Shown here: positions 16,011-24,910 of the stretch, one piece after another | Layout of the letters: each line of letters starts with the position of its first letter | How positions within the stretch are numbered: position 1 is the first letter of the stretch | Assembly: GCA_947246015.1 (NCBI GenBank) | Contig: CAMXQE010000021.1 | Coordinates: forward strand, 1 to 64,000 | Source of the DNA: an uncultured Lachnospiraceae bacterium | GTDB taxonomy: Bacteria > Bacillota > Clostridia > Lachnospirales > Lachnospiraceae | Direction: 5' to 3' | DNA length: 64,000 nucleotides | The notes under the pieces: model-generated | What the model saw: the letters and a program-made list of their open reading frames with translations, nothing else | Databases searched by the model: none | What the model was told of the DNA's origin: nothing | Made by a program: the position numbers and the translations under genes

Positions 16011-16841
16011 TCAGACTGTCACATCCACATTCCCGCCCTCCGTCAGCACGGCTTCTTCCGTGACCGGTACGGGCATCTCTGTCCCGCCAAGCTGTAGGGA
16101 AACGCCGCCGGAGCCGCCAGAGCCGCTTGAATTTTCCTGCTTTTCCCTTGCCAGTTTGCCAAACAGGTCCCTGAGGTATTTCATATCTGCTTCCATCAGT
16201 TCCCGCAGCTCATCCGACCTGTGTTTTTTCTTCAGACGCTCCAAATCTTCCGGATCCATCTCTTCCTGCACGCCGCCCAGAAGTTCATCCGCCAGTTCTC
16301 TCATTCCTTCTTCTTCCAGCTCTTCCATGGATTCATTCAGCTCCGCCATGCACTCCTCCATCATCGCCTGATATTCCCGCAGCATCTGCTCCAGTTCTTC
16401 CCTGTCTGCTTCCTGTGTTCCTTCCTCTTCTGTCTCTTCCATGGAAAGGTTCTCATACTCATCCGTTTCTACCAGACAGGAACCCTTCTGCTGTGCTTTT
16501 TCTTCTTCCTGCAAATGCTTCATCCGCTTTTTTGCAATCCGCTCCAGTTTTTTCGCGTGGGCAATCGCCATCTTCAGTTCCTGCTCGTCATATTCCCCGT
16601 CCCGGACTTTCCTTTGGAGCAGTCCGGTTTTCCTGCGGGCCTTCGCCGCCACGCTCCTGGCACTGCCGGATGTCTTTGCCAGCATAATCTGTGTAGAGAT
16701 TTCCTTAAAATTATACTGCAGGCGCTTCTTTCTCTTTATGCCTGGTTTCGAAATGCTAAATGTTGCCGCCACTGACCCGTCCATATTTTTGATTTGGATT
16801 ACCTGCCTATTGGACTGATTCCCGCCAATCTTCATACTCAT
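16011..16841 (-). CDS. Coiled-coil hypothetical protein
   Basis: Unrecognised 276-aa protein. The first 45 residues contain a beta-like stretch (QVIQIKNMDGSVAATFSISK), then a basic helical region (about 45-115: KEISTQIMLAKTSGSARSVA). A long acidic coiled coil (about 125-225, many Glu and Met) and a Gly/Ser-rich tail (NSSGSGGSGG) follow. There is no signal peptide or membrane helix. The ATG at 16841 follows GGAGG by eight bases. It is monocistronic. It could be a structural or surface-of-spore type scaffold, but no function can be assigned. Confidence 0.65.
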   Translation of the reverse strand: MSMKIGGNQSNRQVIQIKNMDGSVAATFSISKPGIKRKKRLQYNFKEISTQIMLAKTSGSARSVAAKARRKTGLLQRKVRDGEYDEQELKMAIAHAKKLERIAKKRMKHLQEEEKAQQKGSCLVETDEYENLSMEETEEEGTQEADREELEQMLREYQAMMEECMAELNESMEELEEEGMRELADELLGGVQEEMDPEDLERLKKKHRSDELRELMEADMKYLRDLFGKLAREKQENSSGSGGSGGVSLQLGGTEMPVPVTEEAVLTEGGNVDVTV

Positions 16842-16976
16842 ACCGTCATCCTCCATGATATTCTGACCTGTTGCACACTGCCTGCTCCATACTGCATACC
16901 GATAAATCCGTTTACCGCTTTATTTATTATTGTATCGGCAGATAATCCCTTTTTAATAAGCTTATTCTGCTGTGTC

Positions 16977-17091
16977 AACCCTGCTGACATGCTTCCTTTG
17001 GATGCCCCTGTGCAATTGAGTAGGGAAGCTTTTCTCCCTACTCGCCGCGCGGGGTGCGTGCTGCGTAGCAGCTAATTTCCTTACGCACCCC
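16977..17091. repeat. Terminator-associated structured repeat, family B (copies 3a and 3b)
   Basis: A truncated copy (GCTGACA...GGATGCCCCTGTGCA) is followed by hairpin GAGTAGGGA/TCCCTACTC (17018-17043) and by a full copy with stem GGGGTGCGT/ACGCACCCC and inner GCTGC-gta-GCAGC. The tail leads into the terminator at 17099. Confidence 0.75.
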
Positions 17092-17098
17092 TGTGCAC

Positions 17099-17137
17099 AA
17101 AAAAGCGGCAGCCGTCCACAGACAGGCTACCGTCTTT
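17099..17137 (-). terminator. Intrinsic terminator after the LacI-family gene
   Basis: An imperfect stem (GCGG-AGCC / GGCT-CCGT) with a run of A on the plus strand, i.e. U on the minus transcript. It overlaps the lacI-family stop region and ends the alpha-glucan operon. Confidence 0.6.
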
Positions 17138-18164
17138 CCCCACAGGATTCCCGCACCTCTAAAGACGCCGGAAACACAATATGTTCATAATCTTTTCTAC
17201 CCGCGATAATATCAAACAGCAGTTTTACCGTGGTCTCTGCCATCTCCTTCACCGGCTGTTTCATGGTGGTAATTGCCGGATTATAATACTTCCCCAGTTC
17301 AATCCCGTCAAAACCCGCCACTGATACATCCTCCGGAATACGGTATCCCGCCTCCAGCAAAGCCCTGCTGGCTCCTATAGCAAGGATATCCGCCGTGGCA
17401 TATACCGCCGTAAACTTCTCCCCCGATTCTATCAGCCTCTTCGTGGTCAGATACCCGTTCTCCATAGAGAAATGGTCAATCTCTTCTTCCACACAGCGTA
17501 CCAGTTCTTCCCTGCACGGAATCCCCTTTTCTGCAAACGCATCCCGATATCCCTCCAGCCTCAGCCGTCCGATACTTTCAATCTCCGATTCCGCGGAAAT
17601 AATGGCAATATCCCTGTGTCCCAGTTCAAGCAGATAGGAAGTCATGGCACAGCTTTCTTTCCTGTCATCCACCGACACACTGGAATACTCTGCCTTATCC
17701 AGCTTTTCCGACACCAGCGTACCGACCGTACTGAAAATATAAGGAACCTTCAGGTTCGAGATTTTCTCCTCCGAATGAAGAAAATAACCGCCAAGGAAAA
17801 TGATGCCCCGGAGCCGTTTTTCCTTTACCAGCTCCAGCGCAACATCCACCTCGTCTTCATAATATTCCACATGCTGTAATACGAGAGAATATTTCTTTCT
17901 CTGTGTTTCGTTTTCTATTACCTTAATCATATCGCTGAACAGCGGGTTCGCAATACCCTTTACCAGTACGGCTATCGACCTTGCATCCGTCCGTTTCAGG
18001 TTCCGTGCGCTGTTATTGGGGACAAATCCGGTTTCCCGGATGACATCCATAATCATCTGTTTTGTCTCCGGATTAATATCCGGATGGTTATTGATTGCCC
18101 TCGAAACCGTACTGATTCCGACTCCGCACTGTTTTGCGATATCTTTAATTGTTATTTCCGGCAT
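17127..18164 (-). CDS. LacI-family transcriptional regulator of alpha-glucan use
   Basis: The 345-aa protein has an N-terminal LacI HTH (TIKDIAKQCGVGISTVSRAI) with hinge NNSARNLKR, and a periplasmic-binding-like ligand domain (SIAVLVKGIANPLFSDMIKV ... DILAIGASRALLEAGYRIPE, VAGFDGIELGKYYNPAITT). It is the last gene of the binding protein-permeases-malQ cluster, 8 bp after malQ, so it likely senses maltose or maltodextrin and represses this operon. The probable target is the CGGTAWCG array at 23006-23061 in the operon leader. Confidence 0.9.
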   Translation of the reverse strand: MPEITIKDIAKQCGVGISTVSRAINNHPDINPETKQMIMDVIRETGFVPNNSARNLKRTDARSIAVLVKGIANPLFSDMIKVIENETQRKKYSLVLQHVEYYEDEVDVALELVKEKRLRGIIFLGGYFLHSEEKISNLKVPYIFSTVGTLVSEKLDKAEYSSVSVDDRKESCAMTSYLLELGHRDIAIISAESEIESIGRLRLEGYRDAFAEKGIPCREELVRCVEEEIDHFSMENGYLTTKRLIESGEKFTAVYATADILAIGASRALLEAGYRIPEDVSVAGFDGIELGKYYNPAITTMKQPVKEMAETTVKLLFDIIAGRKDYEHIVFPASLEVRESCGERR

Positions 18165-18172
18165 GGTACGTT

Positions 18173-19648
18173 CTATCCTCTCCCGTAAAGTTTCGTCATC
18201 TTACGGATTTCCCCTGCCAGTTCATCCGTGAGCTGTCCGTCAGACATGCGCCACTTCCAATTGTTCCCCAAAGTAGAAGGGATATTGATACGCGCCTCTG
18301 CCCCTAATCCAAGATAATCCTGCATCGGGATAATCGCGGTATCCGACACGCTGGCAAGCGCCGCCCGTATAAATTCCCAATGGACATCCTTTTTGGATTT
18401 GATATTCAGATAACGTTTTGCAAAAGCCTTATCCCTTTTATTCAGGGCATCGTACCATCCCATCGTTGTATCATTGTCATGCGTACCTGTATATACGACG
18501 GAATTATTCGTGTAATTATGAGGAAGATAATCGCTCTCCTCTCTGGAATCAAAAGCAAACTGCAGGATTTTCATTCCGGGATAGCCCGTTTTCTTCACCA
18601 GTTTCAGTACACTTGGCGTTAAAAATCCCAAATCTTCCGCAATAACTGCTTTCTTACCGAGTTTCTCCTTCATTACTTTGAAAATATCATATCCCGGTCC
18701 TTTTTCCCAATGTCCGAACTCCGCCGTCTCATCCCCGTAAGGGATAAAATAATATTCGTCAAACCCGCGGAAATGGTCAATCCGCACTACATCATACAGC
18801 CGGTAGCAGTAAGCGATTCTCCTCATCCACCACTCATACCCTGTTTCCTTATGATACTCCCAACGGTACAGCGGGTTTCCCCACAGCTGCCCCGTTGCGG
18901 AAAAAGAATCCGGCGGACAGCCCGCCACGCCGACCGGGATGCAGTCCTCATCCAGCTGGAACAATTCAGGATTTGCCCACGTATCCGCACTGTCAAAAGC
19001 CACATAAATCGGTATGTCCCCGATAATCTCAATTCCCTTGCCGTTAGCATACTCTTTCAGCGCAAACCACTGAGAGGCAAATAAAAACTGCTGGAACTCA
19101 TAAAACTCCACTTCCTGCGCATATTTTTCCTTATAGGATACCATCGCCTCTTTTTTCCTGAGCCTGATATCCTCCTCCCACTCAATCCAGCTGACGCTGT
19201 CAAAAGAATTTTTTACTGCCATATACAAGGCATAATCCTCCAGCCAGAATGCATTTTCCTCCCTGAATTTCAGAAACGCCTCATCCGAAGCGATATTGCT
19301 TCTTTCGTATGCCTTCTTTAATATCTTAAAACGGGACAGGTATATTTTTTCGTAATCCACATATTCCGCATCCGTGCCGAAATCGCAGGCATCGCATTCC
19401 TCTCCGGTAATCCACCCTTTCCCGATTAATTCCTCCAAATCAATATAATACGGGTTTCCCGCAAAAGTGGAAAAAGACTGGTAAGGCGAATCGCCGTATC
19501 CGGTAGGTCCGAGCGGGAGAATCTGCCAGTACTTCTGTCCCGCCTTTTCTAAAAAATCTACAAATTCATATGCCTGTTTCGAGAATGTACCGATTCCGTA
19601 TCTGGACGGAATGCTTGACACAGGTAATAAAATACCGCTTTTTCTCAT
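18173..19648 (-). CDS. malQ: 4-alpha-glucanotransferase (amylomaltase)
   Basis: The 491-aa enzyme belongs to glycoside hydrolase family 77. Visible blocks are RKSGILLPVSSIPSRYGIG, QILPLGPTGYGDSPYQSFS, the nucleophile region VVRIDHFRGFDEYY, the acid/base region VIAEDLGFLTPSV and the third carboxylate region YTGTHDNDTTMGWY. It transfers alpha-1,4-glucan segments between maltodextrins, releasing glucose. The length is typical. It sits between the permeases and the regulator, consistent with maltodextrin import and use in the cytosol. Confidence 0.95.
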   Translation of the reverse strand: MRKSGILLPVSSIPSRYGIGTFSKQAYEFVDFLEKAGQKYWQILPLGPTGYGDSPYQSFSTFAGNPYYIDLEELIGKGWITGEECDACDFGTDAEYVDYEKIYLSRFKILKKAYERSNIASDEAFLKFREENAFWLEDYALYMAVKNSFDSVSWIEWEEDIRLRKKEAMVSYKEKYAQEVEFYEFQQFLFASQWFALKEYANGKGIEIIGDIPIYVAFDSADTWANPELFQLDEDCIPVGVAGCPPDSFSATGQLWGNPLYRWEYHKETGYEWWMRRIAYCYRLYDVVRIDHFRGFDEYYFIPYGDETAEFGHWEKGPGYDIFKVMKEKLGKKAVIAEDLGFLTPSVLKLVKKTGYPGMKILQFAFDSREESDYLPHNYTNNSVVYTGTHDNDTTMGWYDALNKRDKAFAKRYLNIKSKKDVHWEFIRAALASVSDTAIIPMQDYLGLGAEARINIPSTLGNNWKWRMSDGQLTDELAGEIRKMTKLYGRG

Positions 19649-19685
19649 TGCTGCTTTGCTCCTTTCGGGTTAAGCTGCCGGAAGC

Positions 19686-20531
19686 TTAACCTTTTACTGC
19701 TCCGGCAACAACACCTTCAATAATATATTTCTGACAAGTCAGATAGAAAATAATAATCGGAATAATGGAAAGAACCAGCATCGCCATCAGAGCGCCCATA
19801 TCTTTGTTACCGTTGGAACCTACCAGCATCTGTACGACAACCGGAATCGTCTTGTACTTTGTGCTGATACCAATCACCAGATAAGGAAGCAGGAAATCGT
19901 TCCATATCCACATCGCATTCAAAATAGCTACCGTAATCGCCGTAGGCTTCAATATCGGGAATACCACGCCGAAAAATGTCTGCAACGGATTGCATCCGTC
20001 AATCATTGCCGCCTCTTCAATCTCAAGAGGTATGGACTTTACAAAACCTGAAAACATAAACACCGACAGTCCCGCACCAAATCCAAGATACAGCACGCAC
20101 ATGCCAAGAGGGCTGCGCAGGTGACATTTATCCGCCAGACTCGTCATGGTGAACATAACCATCTGGAACGGCACAACCATGGAAAATACAAACATGTAGT
20201 AAAGCACCGTAGCGTATACGGATTTCACTCTCGTAATGTAGTATGCCGTCATAGATGTAAAAAGTATCAGTAATATTACGGAAATAATCGTAATAAAGAA
20301 CGACCATCCGATTGCACTCAAAAGCCCTGTCTGAATCAATCCGTTCACATAATTCGTGAGTCCGGCAAAGGTTTCTCCGGTAGGCAGTGAGAACGGATCT
20401 GCACTGATATAAAATTTTCCTTTAAAGGAGTTATTCAGTATAAATAACAAAGGATACAGTATTGCCACTGCCACTATACATAATACCACAAAAATTACTT
20501 TATTGGAAGCCTTGGTTTTCGCTGATAACAT
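19686..20531 (-). CDS. Carbohydrate ABC transporter permease (MalG-like)
   Basis: The 281-aa protein has six membrane segments and the EAA loop EEAAMIDGCNPLQTFFGVVF-PILKP that contacts the ATPase. It begins with a charged N-terminus and LCIVAVAILYPLLFILNNSF. It is the MalG-type partner of the next gene; the two overlap by 1 bp (TAATG-like junction). No ATPase gene is in the cluster, so a shared MsiK/MalK-type ATPase elsewhere probably powers it. Confidence 0.9.
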   Translation of the reverse strand: MLSAKTKASNKVIFVVLCIVAVAILYPLLFILNNSFKGKFYISADPFSLPTGETFAGLTNYVNGLIQTGLLSAIGWSFFITIISVILLILFTSMTAYYITRVKSVYATVLYYMFVFSMVVPFQMVMFTMTSLADKCHLRSPLGMCVLYLGFGAGLSVFMFSGFVKSIPLEIEEAAMIDGCNPLQTFFGVVFPILKPTAITVAILNAMWIWNDFLLPYLVIGISTKYKTIPVVVQMLVGSNGNKDMGALMAMLVLSIIPIIIFYLTCQKYIIEGVVAGAVKG

Positions 20532-21376
20532 TATTGTTCTACCTCCTTACTTCTTGTAAAGGACAACTGTAACAGTGCGATTGCTACTACGATGATAAAG
20601 AATAATACTGCCTTTGCCTGACCCACACCTTCATATCCGGTTCTCCCGTAGAATGTTTCGTAGATATTCAGGGCAAGCATCTGTGTTTTCTTCATCGGAG
20701 CGCCATCCGTCAATGCCTTGTTCTGGTCAAACAGTTTGAAGCTGTTGGATAAGGTTAAGAACATACAAATGGTGATGGAAGACATAACCATAGGTACCTT
20801 TACTTTAATCAGAGTCTGCCAGGGTGTAGCTCCGTCAATTTTTGCCGCTTCAATCAGTTCCGTCGGTACATTCTGCAGACCTGCGATGTAAATAATCATC
20901 ATGTAACCTATCATCTGCCAGTTCATCAGTATTACCAGACCCCAGAAACCATATTTGGCATTGGATACAATCGTTGTTTCATATCTGTATAAAATAGCAT
21001 TAATCATCTGCTGCCATGTATAACCGAGTACGATACCGCCGATTAAGTTCGGCATGAAAAAAATCGTCCGGAATACATTCGTTCCTGCCACTTTTCTTGT
21101 CAGCAGCAATGCAATCGTAAACGCAAGCAGGTTAATGGTAATTACGCTGATTACCGTAAACGCCGCTGTAAATCCCAGCGCACTGGTAAATCCCTGGCCG
21201 CTCTCAAAAGCTGCCTTATAGTTATCCAATCCCACCCATGTGGCATTGCCGACCGTTGTAAACTTGCAGAAGGATAAATATACACCTTGTGCAAAAGGAA
21301 TGATAAAAGCAAATGCAAATGCTATTACGGTAGGCAGGGTAAATACTGCGAAATATCTTTTTAATGTTTTTTCCAT
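20531..21376 (-). CDS. Carbohydrate ABC transporter permease (MalF-like)
   Basis: The 281-aa protein has six membrane segments (TLPTVIAFAFAFIIPFAQGV, LLAFTIALLLTRKVAG, MIGYMMIIYIAGLQNV and others) and the EAA loop ELIEAAKIDGATPWQTLIKV-KVP. Together with the MalG-like subunit it forms the channel of a family CUT1 importer. It follows the binding-protein gene after a 155-bp gap that contains a weak terminator, which would make the binding protein more abundant than the permeases. Confidence 0.9.
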   Translation of the reverse strand: MEKTLKRYFAVFTLPTVIAFAFAFIIPFAQGVYLSFCKFTTVGNATWVGLDNYKAAFESGQGFTSALGFTAAFTVISVITINLLAFTIALLLTRKVAGTNVFRTIFFMPNLIGGIVLGYTWQQMINAILYRYETTIVSNAKYGFWGLVILMNWQMIGYMMIIYIAGLQNVPTELIEAAKIDGATPWQTLIKVKVPMVMSSITICMFLTLSNSFKLFDQNKALTDGAPMKKTQMLALNIYETFYGRTGYEGVGQAKAVLFFIIVVAIALLQLSFTRSKEVEQ

Positions 21377-21420
21377 CGTCCATTCTCCTTCTCAACCGCC
21401 CCATCAAACGGATTGTCTGT

Positions 21421-21453
21421 AAAAACGCCCCACAGCCGAGGCTGCGGAGCGTT
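21421..21453 (-). terminator. Intercistronic attenuating hairpin between binding protein and permeases
   Basis: On the minus strand ACGCTCCGCAGCC / GGCTGTGGGGCG forms an imperfect stem followed by TTTTT. Its position supports partial termination after the binding-protein gene. Confidence 0.65.
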
Positions 21454-21531
21454 CCCTGCAAGGCTTGCATACTTATTGCTTATTAATTTTGTGCCTTGTT
21501 CATTCATTACTGTTTATTACTGCAGCTATTT

Positions 21532-22959
21532 TTACTGGGCCGTTGCTGACTTTTCCTCTGCCCATCTTGTTACAACCAGCTCTTTTACATCATCCCAGCT
21601 CATATTGCCGTTGCAGTATTCCAGCAGACCTGCGCCGAAGTCATCCTTAAATGCCTGGCTTGGGAATGTGGTAAAGTTCCATGTCACACTGCTCTTACCG
21701 CTTTCCATGAAACGGTACATTTCTTTTGCCAAAGGATCAGAAGGCTTCTCAGCATCACCGAAGGTAGAGAACGGAGCTGCGTTTCCTAAAGAATTTACCA
21801 TGTAATCTTTTCCTGCGTCAGAAGAAATCATCCAGTTTACGAAATCAAGCGTTGCTTTCTGGTCTGCCTCGGATGCCTGTTTGTTCACGCACCAGAAGTT
21901 TTCTGTACCAATGCACAGACCCTGGCTTTCCTCGCCGGAAACACCTGTGTAAATCGGCATGAACTTAATGTCCTCTTCTTTTACGGCATTGCCGTCTACA
22001 TCTGCTACCTGTCCCCATGCCCAGTTACCGTTCTGTACCATTGCACACTGTCCCAGTGCGAACTCTGCCATGGAATCGGTTACAGCCTTGCTTCCGAGTA
22101 AGCCGGGAGCACATGTGGAGTTGTTGATGTACAAATCAAAGATGTTTTTGAAGTTATCGGAATATTTGAATGTAATTGCCGCCATATCACTTACGTTGTT
22201 ATCTTTGTATTCATAATATACCGGAAGGTTTGCAAGGTGTGTCTGCCATCTCCAGTCTTCACCGGGAAGTAAAGAAGTGGAAGCGAATACACCCTGAATG
22301 CCTAAAGCGTCTTTCTTCGCTGTCATATCTTCTACAACTTCTTTTAATTTAGCAAAATTGTTAATTTCGTCAACATTCGCTGCCTTAGCGCCTTCGGTTG
22401 CGAAATATGCCTGCATGATAGCGTCATTGTAAATGATTCCGTATGCTTCAACAGTGTAAGGTATACCGTATGCTCCGCCGTCATCGCCCGTTACTGCAAG
22501 ACCCTTATCAGACAAATTGTTATAAAGTTCGGAGCCTGATAAATCAAGGCAGTAATCCTTCCAGCTGTTGTAACCTACCGGTCCGTTAATCTGGAACAGT
22601 GTAGGTGCGTCGGAACCTGCGATTTCAGCTTTTAAAACCTCTTCATATGTACCGCTTGCCGCAGTAACAACCTTTACGGGAACCCCTGTTTCACTTGTAT
22701 AAGCTGCTGCAATTTCCTGCCACTGTGCGTCTACTTCCGGCTTGAAGTTCAGGTAATACACCGAACCGTCGCCTGCCGCCGCAGCACTGTCACCTGCCGG
22801 GGCCACATTATCTGCCGCAGGCGCCGCATCCGCCGGCGCTGATTCTGCTGCCGGTGCCGATTCTGCAGGCGTCTCCGTGGAACCGCTGCCGCCGCATCCG
22901 GCTAACATGGAAGAAACCATTGCTGCACAAAGTAATGCGCTGATTAATTTCTTTTTCAT
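21532..22959 (-). CDS. Extracellular solute-binding lipoprotein for oligosaccharides
   Basis: The 475-aa precursor has a lipoprotein signal peptide (KKKLISALLCAAMVSSMLAG) with the lipobox LAGC, then an Ala/Pro/Ser/Glu-rich linker (about 25-65) and a family 1 binding-protein body (VYYLNFKPEVDAQWQEIAAA ... GDDGGAYGIPYTVEAYGIIY). It captures sugars, most likely maltodextrins given malQ, and delivers them to the two permeases. The ATG at 22959 follows AAAGGAGAG. The frame stays open upstream to 23088 but reads an Arg/Tyr-rich artefact of the operator array. Confidence 0.9.
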   Translation of the reverse strand: MKKKLISALLCAAMVSSMLAGCGGSGSTETPAESAPAAESAPADAAPAADNVAPAGDSAAAAGDGSVYYLNFKPEVDAQWQEIAAAYTSETGVPVKVVTAASGTYEEVLKAEIAGSDAPTLFQINGPVGYNSWKDYCLDLSGSELYNNLSDKGLAVTGDDGGAYGIPYTVEAYGIIYNDAIMQAYFATEGAKAANVDEINNFAKLKEVVEDMTAKKDALGIQGVFASTSLLPGEDWRWQTHLANLPVYYEYKDNNVSDMAAITFKYSDNFKNIFDLYINNSTCAPGLLGSKAVTDSMAEFALGQCAMVQNGNWAWGQVADVDGNAVKEEDIKFMPIYTGVSGEESQGLCIGTENFWCVNKQASEADQKATLDFVNWMISSDAGKDYMVNSLGNAAPFSTFGDAEKPSDPLAKEMYRFMESGKSSVTWNFTTFPSQAFKDDFGAGLLEYCNGNMSWDDVKELVVTRWAEEKSATAQ

Positions 22960-23005
22960 AATACTTATCTCTCCTTTTCTGCTAATGAAAAATGTCTTCT
23001 GTCTC

Positions 23006-23061
23006 CGGCAACGATTTCGGTAACGGTATCGGTATCGTTTTCGGTATCGTTGTCGGTAACG
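23006..23061. promoter_or_regulatory. Array of CGGTAWCG octamers, candidate LacI-type operators
   Basis: Octamers CGGYAWCG start at 23006, 23018, 23024, 23030, 23042 and 23054, all in a 6-bp register. The central paired CG-rich half-sites resemble LacI-family operators (CGGTAACG-TTTCCG is nearly palindromic). The array lies between the promoter start site and the ribosome binding site of the binding-protein gene. Confidence 0.6.
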
Positions 23062-23078
23062 TTTCCGATTACAGTTTG

Positions 23079-23107
23079 AGAATATCATTTACCACAAAAT
23101 AATGCAA
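23079..23107 (-). promoter_or_regulatory. sigma-A promoter of the alpha-glucan operon
   Basis: TTGCAT (23107-23102), a 17-bp spacer and TATTCT (23084-23079) on the minus strand. The predicted start near 23072 is just upstream of the operator array, giving a roadblock geometry. From 23108 to 23416 the DNA is AT-rich and I see no other feature. Confidence 0.7.
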
Positions 23108-23416
23108 GCCTTTTTTCATCATTTTTCATAACTTTGTTACTAATAGCAAAATTTCATCGTCAATTTTTATGTATTTTTCATAAATCAGCAGGGAAATTTT
23201 ATGGAACATGAAAACAGAATATGATACATACCATTCATCCATATGACTTTTTTCGTTTTATGTAATAACTGCAAAATCTAACAGATATTAATGCCTTTCT
23301 TCATGCAACAGTTTTGTCAACAACCAAACTTCCGTCTTTTTTCATGACGTTTTTTGAAATTATTTAAATATTTTTCATGTTATTTAATGCTATTCTAATA
23401 TGTAATATATTGTATT

Positions 23417-23444
23417 TTTACATGAATATATGCTATACTATAAT
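23417..23444 (+). promoter_or_regulatory. sigma-A promoter of the DUF4143 ATPase gene
   Basis: TTTACA (23417-23422), a 16-bp spacer and TATAAT (23439-23444). An overlapping alternative uses TTGTAT (23410) and TATACT (23434). Either places the start near 23446-23451, a few bases before AAAGGAGGG at 23454-23462. Confidence 0.7.
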
Positions 23445-23469
23445 TGGAAAACGAAAGGAGGGCTGGTTT

Positions 23470-24765
23470 ATTTATCGGAAAATTATAAGTTTTTTAGAAT
23501 CGTGGAAAGAAAATAAGAACCGCAAGCCCCTTATTTTACAGGGTGCAAGGCAGGTCGGCAAGACTTACTCTATTTTGGAGTTTGGGCGGACTCATTATGA
23601 GAATGTGGCATACTTCAACTTTGAAACCCATCCCAAACTGAACGAAACCTTCGCGGAGAATATCAGCCCCGGGTATCTGATTCCCATTCTGTCGCACATT
23701 GCAGGACAAACAATCGTAAAGGAAAAAACACTAATTATATTTGATGAAGTACAGCTTTGTGAACGGGCGTTGACTTCTCTGAAATATTTTTACGAAGACG
23801 CTCCCGATTACCATATCATTGTAGCAGGCAGTCTGCTCGGCGTTGCCGTCAACCGGGCTAAATTTTCTTTCCCCGTGGGTAAAGTGGATATGAAAACCCT
23901 CTATCCCATGGATATGGAAGAGTTTATGCTTGCACTTGGTGAAGATACACTGGTGGAGCAGATTAAAAAAAGTTTTAAAACCGATACGCCGATACCTTCT
24001 GCTTTACACAATGCGGCATTACTGCTTTACCGTCAGTATCTTATTGTAGGCGGTATGCCTGAGTGCGTTATACAGTTTGCCGAAACAAAAGACTATATCC
24101 TCATACGCCATATACAGGATACCATTCTCGCAAGCTATTTAAACGATATGAGCAAATACAACAATCTCAATGAAATCAAAAAAACAAGGCTTGCTTACGA
24201 TAATATCACCGTACAGCTTTCTAAAAAAAACACCCGCTTTCAGTATAAACTGATAAAAAAAGGCGGGCGGGCTTCAGAGTTTGAACATGCCATCGAATGG
24301 CTCTGTTTATCAGGTATCGTATCACAGGTATATAAGGTAGAGCAGGTTCAAAAACCTTTGGAAAACTACCGTGATATCGATGCGTTCAAGATTTATGTGT
24401 CCGACCTGGGGCTTCTTTGCGCCAAAAAAGATTTAGCGGCGAATGATGTCCTCTATATGGTGGAGGAGCTAAATGACTTTAAGGGAGGGATGGCTGAAAA
24501 CTATGTGAACGTCCAGCTTACCATGAACGGATACCACACCTACTATTGGGAATCCGGGCGTGGAGCTGAAATTGACTTTGTCATTCAGCGTGACGGCAGA
24601 CTGATACCCATTGAGGTCAAATCCGCTGACAATACGAAAGCCAAAAGCTTAAAGGTTTATATGGAAACCTACAAACCCGACTATGCCATCAAACTTTCTG
24701 CAAAGAACTTTGGCTTTGAGAATGGGAAAAAGACCGTTCCTCTTTATGCTGCGTTCTGCATTTAA
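23470..24765 (+). CDS. AAA ATPase with DUF4143 domain, apparent ATT start
   Basis: The 431-aa protein has an AAA-type P-loop near its start (LILQGARQVGKTYSILEFG), Walker B LIIFDEVQLCERALTSL, sensor-like IIVAGSLLG, and a C-terminal DUF4143 region ending in a PD-(D/E)xK-like block (GAEIDFVIQRDGRLIPIEVK). Members are widespread in Bacteroidetes and Lachnospiraceae and have no settled function. The start is unusual: AAAGGAGGG is followed seven bases later by ATT-TAT-CGG-AAA (I/M-Y-R-K). The in-frame ATGs at 23377 and 23422 lie upstream of, or inside, the promoter. So either an ATT start or a lost start codon is implied. Confidence 0.8.
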   Translation: MYRKIISFLESWKENKNRKPLILQGARQVGKTYSILEFGRTHYENVAYFNFETHPKLNETFAENISPGYLIPILSHIAGQTIVKEKTLIIFDEVQLCERALTSLKYFYEDAPDYHIIVAGSLLGVAVNRAKFSFPVGKVDMKTLYPMDMEEFMLALGEDTLVEQIKKSFKTDTPIPSALHNAALLLYRQYLIVGGMPECVIQFAETKDYILIRHIQDTILASYLNDMSKYNNLNEIKKTRLAYDNITVQLSKKNTRFQYKLIKKGGRASEFEHAIEWLCLSGIVSQVYKVEQVQKPLENYRDIDAFKIYVSDLGLLCAKKDLAANDVLYMVEELNDFKGGMAENYVNVQLTMNGYHTYYWESGRGAEIDFVIQRDGRLIPIEVKSADNTKAKSLKVYMETYKPDYAIKLSAKNFGFENGKKTVPLYAAFCI

Positions 24766-24775
24766 ACGTTTTTTA

Positions 24776-24872
24776 GGGCTGTCACATTAAGAACTTTTTA
24801 TACAAGATATAGCATTGCTTCAGGGCGGGATTTGCCATATCATGTATACATCATTCTTATTGCGACAGTCCC
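24776..24872. mobile_element. Small inverted-repeat element (MITE-like remnant)
   Basis: The 97-bp segment begins GGGCTGTCACATTAAGAA and ends TTCTTATTGCGACAGTCCC. The ends are imperfect inverted repeats with one gap, similar in style to IS ends. There is no coding capacity. It lies 10 bp after the DUF4143 ATPase stop. Confidence 0.45.
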
Positions 24873-24910
24873 ATTCATCAGGTCTGTTCCTCCTATTCAT
24901 TTCATTCACA

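Noticed and set aside
22960-23088. In-frame N-terminal extension of the sugar-binding lipoprotein, rich in Arg and Tyr
   Set aside because: It is a reading of the CGGTAWCG operator array; the lipoprotein signal peptide and ribosome binding site place the start at 22959.
23377-23469. ATG starts at 23377 and 23422 for the DUF4143 ATPase
   Set aside because: They lie upstream of or inside the promoter and lack ribosome binding sites; the added residues do not look like the family.
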